Origin: Acutalibacter sp. 1XD8-36 | GTDB lineage: Bacteria > Bacillota > Clostridia > Oscillospirales > Acutalibacteraceae | Direction: 5' to 3' | Assembly (NCBI RefSeq): GCF_009917525.1 | Contig: NZ_QZDU01000006.1 | Span: 111,894 to 175,893, forward strand | Length of the DNA stretch: 64,000 nt | Shown here: in pieces, positions 60,182 through 64,000 of the stretch | Position numbering within the stretch: position 1 is the first letter of the stretch | Layout of the letters: the number at the start of each line of letters is the position of its first letter | The notes under the pieces: model-generated | Told to the model about the DNA's origin: nothing | Seen by the model: the letters and a program-made list of their open reading frames with translations, nothing else | Databases searched by the model: none | Made by a program: the position numbers and the translations under genes

Positions 60182-60213
60182 TCAGGCCTGGAGCCCTAGG
60201 GCTCCAGGCCTGA
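60182..60213. repeat. Perfect 32-base palindrome between two tRNA genes
   Basis: Arms TCAGGCCTGGAGCCCT and its exact reverse complement meet without a loop. A short ATTTGT follows. It could be a weak terminator or a processing hairpin between tRNA-Gln and tRNA-Pro. Confidence 0.8.
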
Positions 60214-60221
60214 ATTTGTAT

Positions 60222-60298
<77 letters not shown>

Positions 60299-60305
60299 TG
60301 TGAAT

Positions 60306-60357
60306 AGCCTATTGACTTCTGACCCTCCTGGGGTTGGACATCAATAGGCTGTTTTTA
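60306..60357 (+). terminator. Terminator of the tRNA pair
   Basis: AGCCTATTGA (60306-60315) pairs with TCAATAGGCT (60341-60350), followed by GTTTTTA. Confidence 0.75.
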
Positions 60358-60483
60358 TTCCCCTTGATTTTATGAGGGATTATGATTAGACGCTTTATCA
60401 CACTAATTTGGAAAACATTTCAAAAAAAAGTGGCAAAACGCGTAATAAAAAAGTTGAAGACTGTGAGTTCTGAACTGGCCTGC

Positions 60484-61563
60484 CTAGTTTGAAACTACCG
60501 ATTTTTCCTTTGGCCGTTGCTCATTATAAAAAATCATGTATTTGTCCACAGCCGCTCTAAATTCATTTTCAGAGCGGTATTTTGAACGGTACAATTCCTC
60601 AAGTTTCAGGCTTGAAAAGAAGGACTCCATTACAGAATTATCATAAGGTGTGTACGCCTTTGAGAAAGATTGTGTAACGCCCAATGATTTCAGATAGGCG
60701 CAAAAAGAATTTGATCTATAGTTAGTTCCACGGTCCGTGTGGAATATCAACGATTGTGACGGACAGCTGTTTTCATGTGCTGTACGAAAAGTACATTTTA
60801 CTAATTGGGTGCTATTTGATTTCCCAATTCTATAGGCAATTATCTTTCTGGCGAATAAATCCTTGATGGCGCAGATGTAAAACTTTTTATTGTTGAAGCG
60901 AAAATATGTAACATCACTTATCCAAACTTCATCTGGACGAGTGACAGTAAACTACTGATTTACATGGTTGCTCAATTTTCTCTGTTCTTTTTTATAAGTG
61001 CTCTTGGCACCTTGCCGTATACTCTTTAGCCCCATTTCGCGCATAAGGTTCTGTACCATCTCAGGAGAAGTGTGGTGACCCTGTTCCTTCATAATAGCGA
61101 ATATCTGATTGCTCTCATCGTATATCCTTTGAATAACTTCACGGAGTTTAGCACGATGTTCAGCATATGAGGAATTCTCGCGTTTGTTGCGCAGGATATG
61201 ATTGTAGAATGTACCGCGGGGCACCTCCAGCGCTTCGCAGAGCATGTGAACGCTATATGTATGCTGTTCATGCAGCTTTTCTAGCGCATCCAACTTCACT
61301 TTGAGAGGATCTTTGGGTGAACAGTCCGCAGCTTTGAGAATTTCAATGATCCCCTCCAAGCGCTTGACCTTATTCTCCAACAAGCGAAGGTTTTGCAAAG
61401 TAGGTTCCTTGCGACTGGTTTCAGTAGCTTTTGCCAGTTTTAACCAGTTATAAATCGTACTTCTAGGAATACCGGTATCTTGAACAATATGGGAAATGGG
61501 TTCGCCGGATTTGTAGCGGGAAATTACCGTTTGCTTTTTTACTGGATCATGTTTGGTGTTCAT
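60484..61563 (-). pseudogene. IS3-family transposase with one in-frame amber codon
   Basis: One continuous frame of about 360 codons holds an N-terminal helix-turn-helix (SRYKSGEPISHIVQDTGIPRSTIYNWL), a leucine-zipper part, an HTH_21-like linker and the DDE integrase core. The acidic residues lie in VWISDVTYF, HTDRGTNY and NSVMESFFSSLK, so the core is intact. A TAG at 60952-60954 after NHVNQ splits it; the frame resumes at once with FTVTRPDE. The amber codon makes it a pseudogene unless suppressed. I could not fix the terminal repeats or a target duplication. Confidence 0.8.
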
Positions 61564-61625
61564 TTTTTGCTCCTCCTATACCCTAGGTATACCATACTCC
61601 TCTTCCAATAGGGACTGCATTCTGC

Positions 61626-61654
61626 TTGAAAACTGTGACGAATTCTGATATAGT
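61626..61654 (+). promoter_or_regulatory. Promoter before the YobI-like gene
   Basis: TTGAAA (61626-61631), a 17-base spacer and TATAGT (61649-61654). It lies beside the presumed right end of the insertion sequence. Confidence 0.55.
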
Positions 61655-61706
61655 TAAGCTAAAACAGGAAAAACAGCAGTTCAGCAGTTGCGAAGGGAAT
61701 AGCGTT

Positions 61707-64000
61707 ATGATAAAGTATATCAGAAACTTACATGGGAGCGCAAATGTGTTTTATGAAAAAAAGGTAGATTTGCAACAGCCAAGTACCGACTATAGGGATT
61801 TATTACCTGTGGATGACATTCAAAATGGTAATGAATATCTAAATGCGTTAAGTTGGGCCTTTAAGAATAAGCGAGTAAAGATATTGCGCTAGCAGGACCA
61901 TATGGTGCGGGGAAGAGCAGTATTATAGAATCCTTTCTCAAGAAATATTGGTGGATAAGGCGAAAGTCTCTCCGAATATCAATGGCAAGCTTTGAGGTAA
62001 ATTCAGCCATTTATACTGACACAGAACGGAATGACAAAAAAAGCAAAACACCTATTGAACAGGAAGAAATCGAACATGGAATTTTGAAGCAGTTGTTCTA
62101 TAAAGTCGGTTATGGAAAAATTCCTCAAAGTCGCTACAGAAAGTTACACAAAGTAAGTACCCTTTGGACATGGATAAAGCTAGTCTTGATTTCATTATTG
62201 ACAATTCCCTTTGTTTGCGTTTTCAAGAAGGATTTCCTCACGGAAATCAAAGAAAGTGTTGTCGCGGCCGGAAAGATTTTGAACCTATCCGAAGGGCGGG
62301 CTGTTGGATTATTTATAGCGCTGACCATAGCAGTGCTCGGCATAATCTCCTACGCATACAAATCTCTGCTCTCGAGGTATACGATTCAGAAGGTTTCTCT
62401 TCCATCAGATACCGTAGTTGAAGGCGGCAGTGAAAGAAATGAATCGGTTTTTAGCAAGTACCTGGACGAGATCTTCTATTTTTTTGAAGTGACAAGATAT
62501 CGGTATATATTCTTCGAAGACCTTGACCGTCTGGATGACTCTTCCATATTTGTGCATCTGAGAGAGCTAAATACACTGCTGAATAACTATGATAAAATTC
62601 ACAGTAATCTAGTGTTTGTATATGCTGTCAAAGATGACATTTTTAGAGATGAAGACAGGACGAAGTTTTTTGACTTTATTATCCCGGTAGTTCCTATCAT
62701 CAACTCGACAAATTCGGGCGAAGTTTTCACAGCCATGTTGGAGAGAGCTCAGAAGTCCGGAACAAAGCATAGCATTTCCCAGGAGTTCATCTTGGATGTG
62801 TCTCCTTATATCTCTGATATGCGTGTTCTGCAAAATATATATAACGAATTTCTCGTATACAAGGGGACAATCAAAGCAGGACATGAATTGGAACTGAACG
62901 ACGAGAAAATGATGGCCCTGATTGTTTTCAAGAATTTGTATCCGTCTGAATTTGCGGAATTGCAGAAAGAAAAGGGTATAGTCAAGCAGGCTTTTGAGGA
63001 TAAACGAAAGTTTATTGCAACGAGGCAAAAAACTGCACAAGATGAGATAAATGAGTTGTCTGCTTTGATAGAAGAAGTAAAAGCAGACACACTCCATAAG
63101 ACGAAAGAACTTAAGGCGGCTTTTCTTTGTGAGATAACTGGATGGCAGGGCTTTGCCTATACTTTTTTGCTGGATTCTACTCAAAGATTAACTGCTGAAA
63201 GAGTATATTCTGAAGATTTTGATTTTGTATCTGTTATTTCGAAAAAGAATTGTAGTGGTCAGATGGCATCTTTTAGAGGACGTGATGTAAGTTTTCAGTG
63301 TAATATTTTTTCGCCTTTGAGCGAGATATATAAGCGGCGAGCCGACAGAATTAAACTTATTGAAAACAATAAAATAGGTAAAACTCAAAATACCATAGAT
63401 GAATTGAAAAATAGTCAGAATATCCTCGGATATAAAAGGTTAAAAGAGTTGCTGACAGAATTCGGACTAGATATGGTACTATCTGAGAGTGTCCGAGATA
63501 ACAAGTTGCTATCCTTTATGCTTCGCCGAGGCTATCTGGATGAAGACTACGCGAACTACATCAACTATTTCAAAGGCACCAGCATAACAAAGAGCGATAT
63601 GAATTTCATACTCGCGGTGAAAAATTTGGAAAGGACTGAGTTTGAATATTCAATTATAAAAATTCCACAAGTTATTCAACGCCTACAACCGTATGAATTC
63701 CGGCAAAAGTCAATATACAATTACGCTCTGCTGGAGGAGCTCTTAAGTACCGAAGATGAATTAGAAAAACGGGATTTATTTATTGAGCAGCTTGCGGATT
63801 AAGATGAATGCAGTTGGGCATTCATTGATGGATTTATAGACGTTACAAAAAGCCTGGAGTTGTTCACCACTTTACTCGCAAAGCATTGGCCAGGGATGTG
63901 GCTTTATATATTCAATCGCGTTACCCTTTCGTATGAGAGAAAAATCCATTACTTGTTGATGCTAGTTCGCTTTAATTGATATTGACTGTCTTGTCGTAAT
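61707..64000 (+). pseudogene. Decayed YobI-like P-loop NTPase (frameshift and nonsense), cut by window end
   Basis: ATG 61707 opens with residues matching the YobI/KAP-like family (LLPVDDIQNGNEYLNALSWAFKNKRVK). The frame breaks at about 61877, where one missing G separates NKRVK from DIALAGPYGAGKSSIIESFL, the Walker A loop (GPYGAGKS). The rest runs to 63802 with membrane segments (VLISLLTIPFVCVF; LFIALTIAVLGIISY), the Walker B-like FFEDLDRLDD and long helices. TAA at 63800 interrupts it, but the same frame then continues with ECSWAFIDGFIDVTKSLELF and KHWPGMWLYIF to 63981. Such proteins are suspected in phage defence. At least two lesions make it a pseudogene. Confidence 0.75.

Overview
The window looks like a chromosome segment of a fairly GC-rich, endospore-forming Firmicute of the class Clostridia, probably a gut-type anaerobe. 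Evidence for this is a sporulation sigma-G gene, a YlmC/YmxH-type sporulation protein, AGGAGG ribosome binding sites, TTGACA/TATAAT promoters, a Firmicutes-type LexA box and CCA-encoded tRNAs. The species cannot be named from the sequence.

Left backbone (1-27,990). A partial dinB under a LexA box is followed by two tandem divergent pairs of small XRE regulators. Next comes the translation/secretion cluster rpmG-secE-nusG-rplK-rplA, then a CAT-anticodon tRNA, an asparaginase, a fused phosphatase-RimI gene with tsaD, trmB, a patatin, ylmC, pyrophosphatase, and sigG with a hairpin over its ribosome binding site. A leuC-leuD operon with inserted genes, an M42 peptidase, an MFS transporter with a WYL regulator, a TrmH-type methylase and a rhamnose mutarotase complete this part.

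Mobile region (about 28,120-57,642). A host tRNA-Ser(CGA) gene is split in its anticodon loop. Its 5' half is at 28,090 (with a second copy at 28,261) and its 3' half, with terminator, is at 57,633. The 29.5 kb between carries its own intact tRNA-Ser(CGA), a GmrSD-type restriction protein, a tyrosine integrase with excisionase, a MOBP relaxase with a nested out-of-frame gene, MobC, a RepA-like ATPase, and a 902-residue protein that I assign to the eukaryotic-type RNA-dependent RNA polymerase family (double-psi beta-barrel, DFDGD motif). That polymerase, with its downstream partner genes, is the most unusual content. The right half of the island is a metal cargo: flavodoxin, a FecBCD-type importer, a DtxR-like repressor, two MATE/ZIP transporters, YgbA and YbaN homologues, and two heterodimeric ABC exporter pairs. 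Palindromic TTAG-N6-CTAA boxes sit in front of several of these operons, which suggests one metal-responsive regulon. A MntA-HepT toxin-antitoxin pair lies next to the right end.

Right backbone (57,700-64,000). This has a DUF2871 membrane protein, a MATE transporter, tRNA-Gln and tRNA-Pro genes, an IS3-family transposase with an amber codon, and a decayed YobI-like P-loop NTPase that runs to the end of the window. No rRNA genes or CRISPR arrays were seen.
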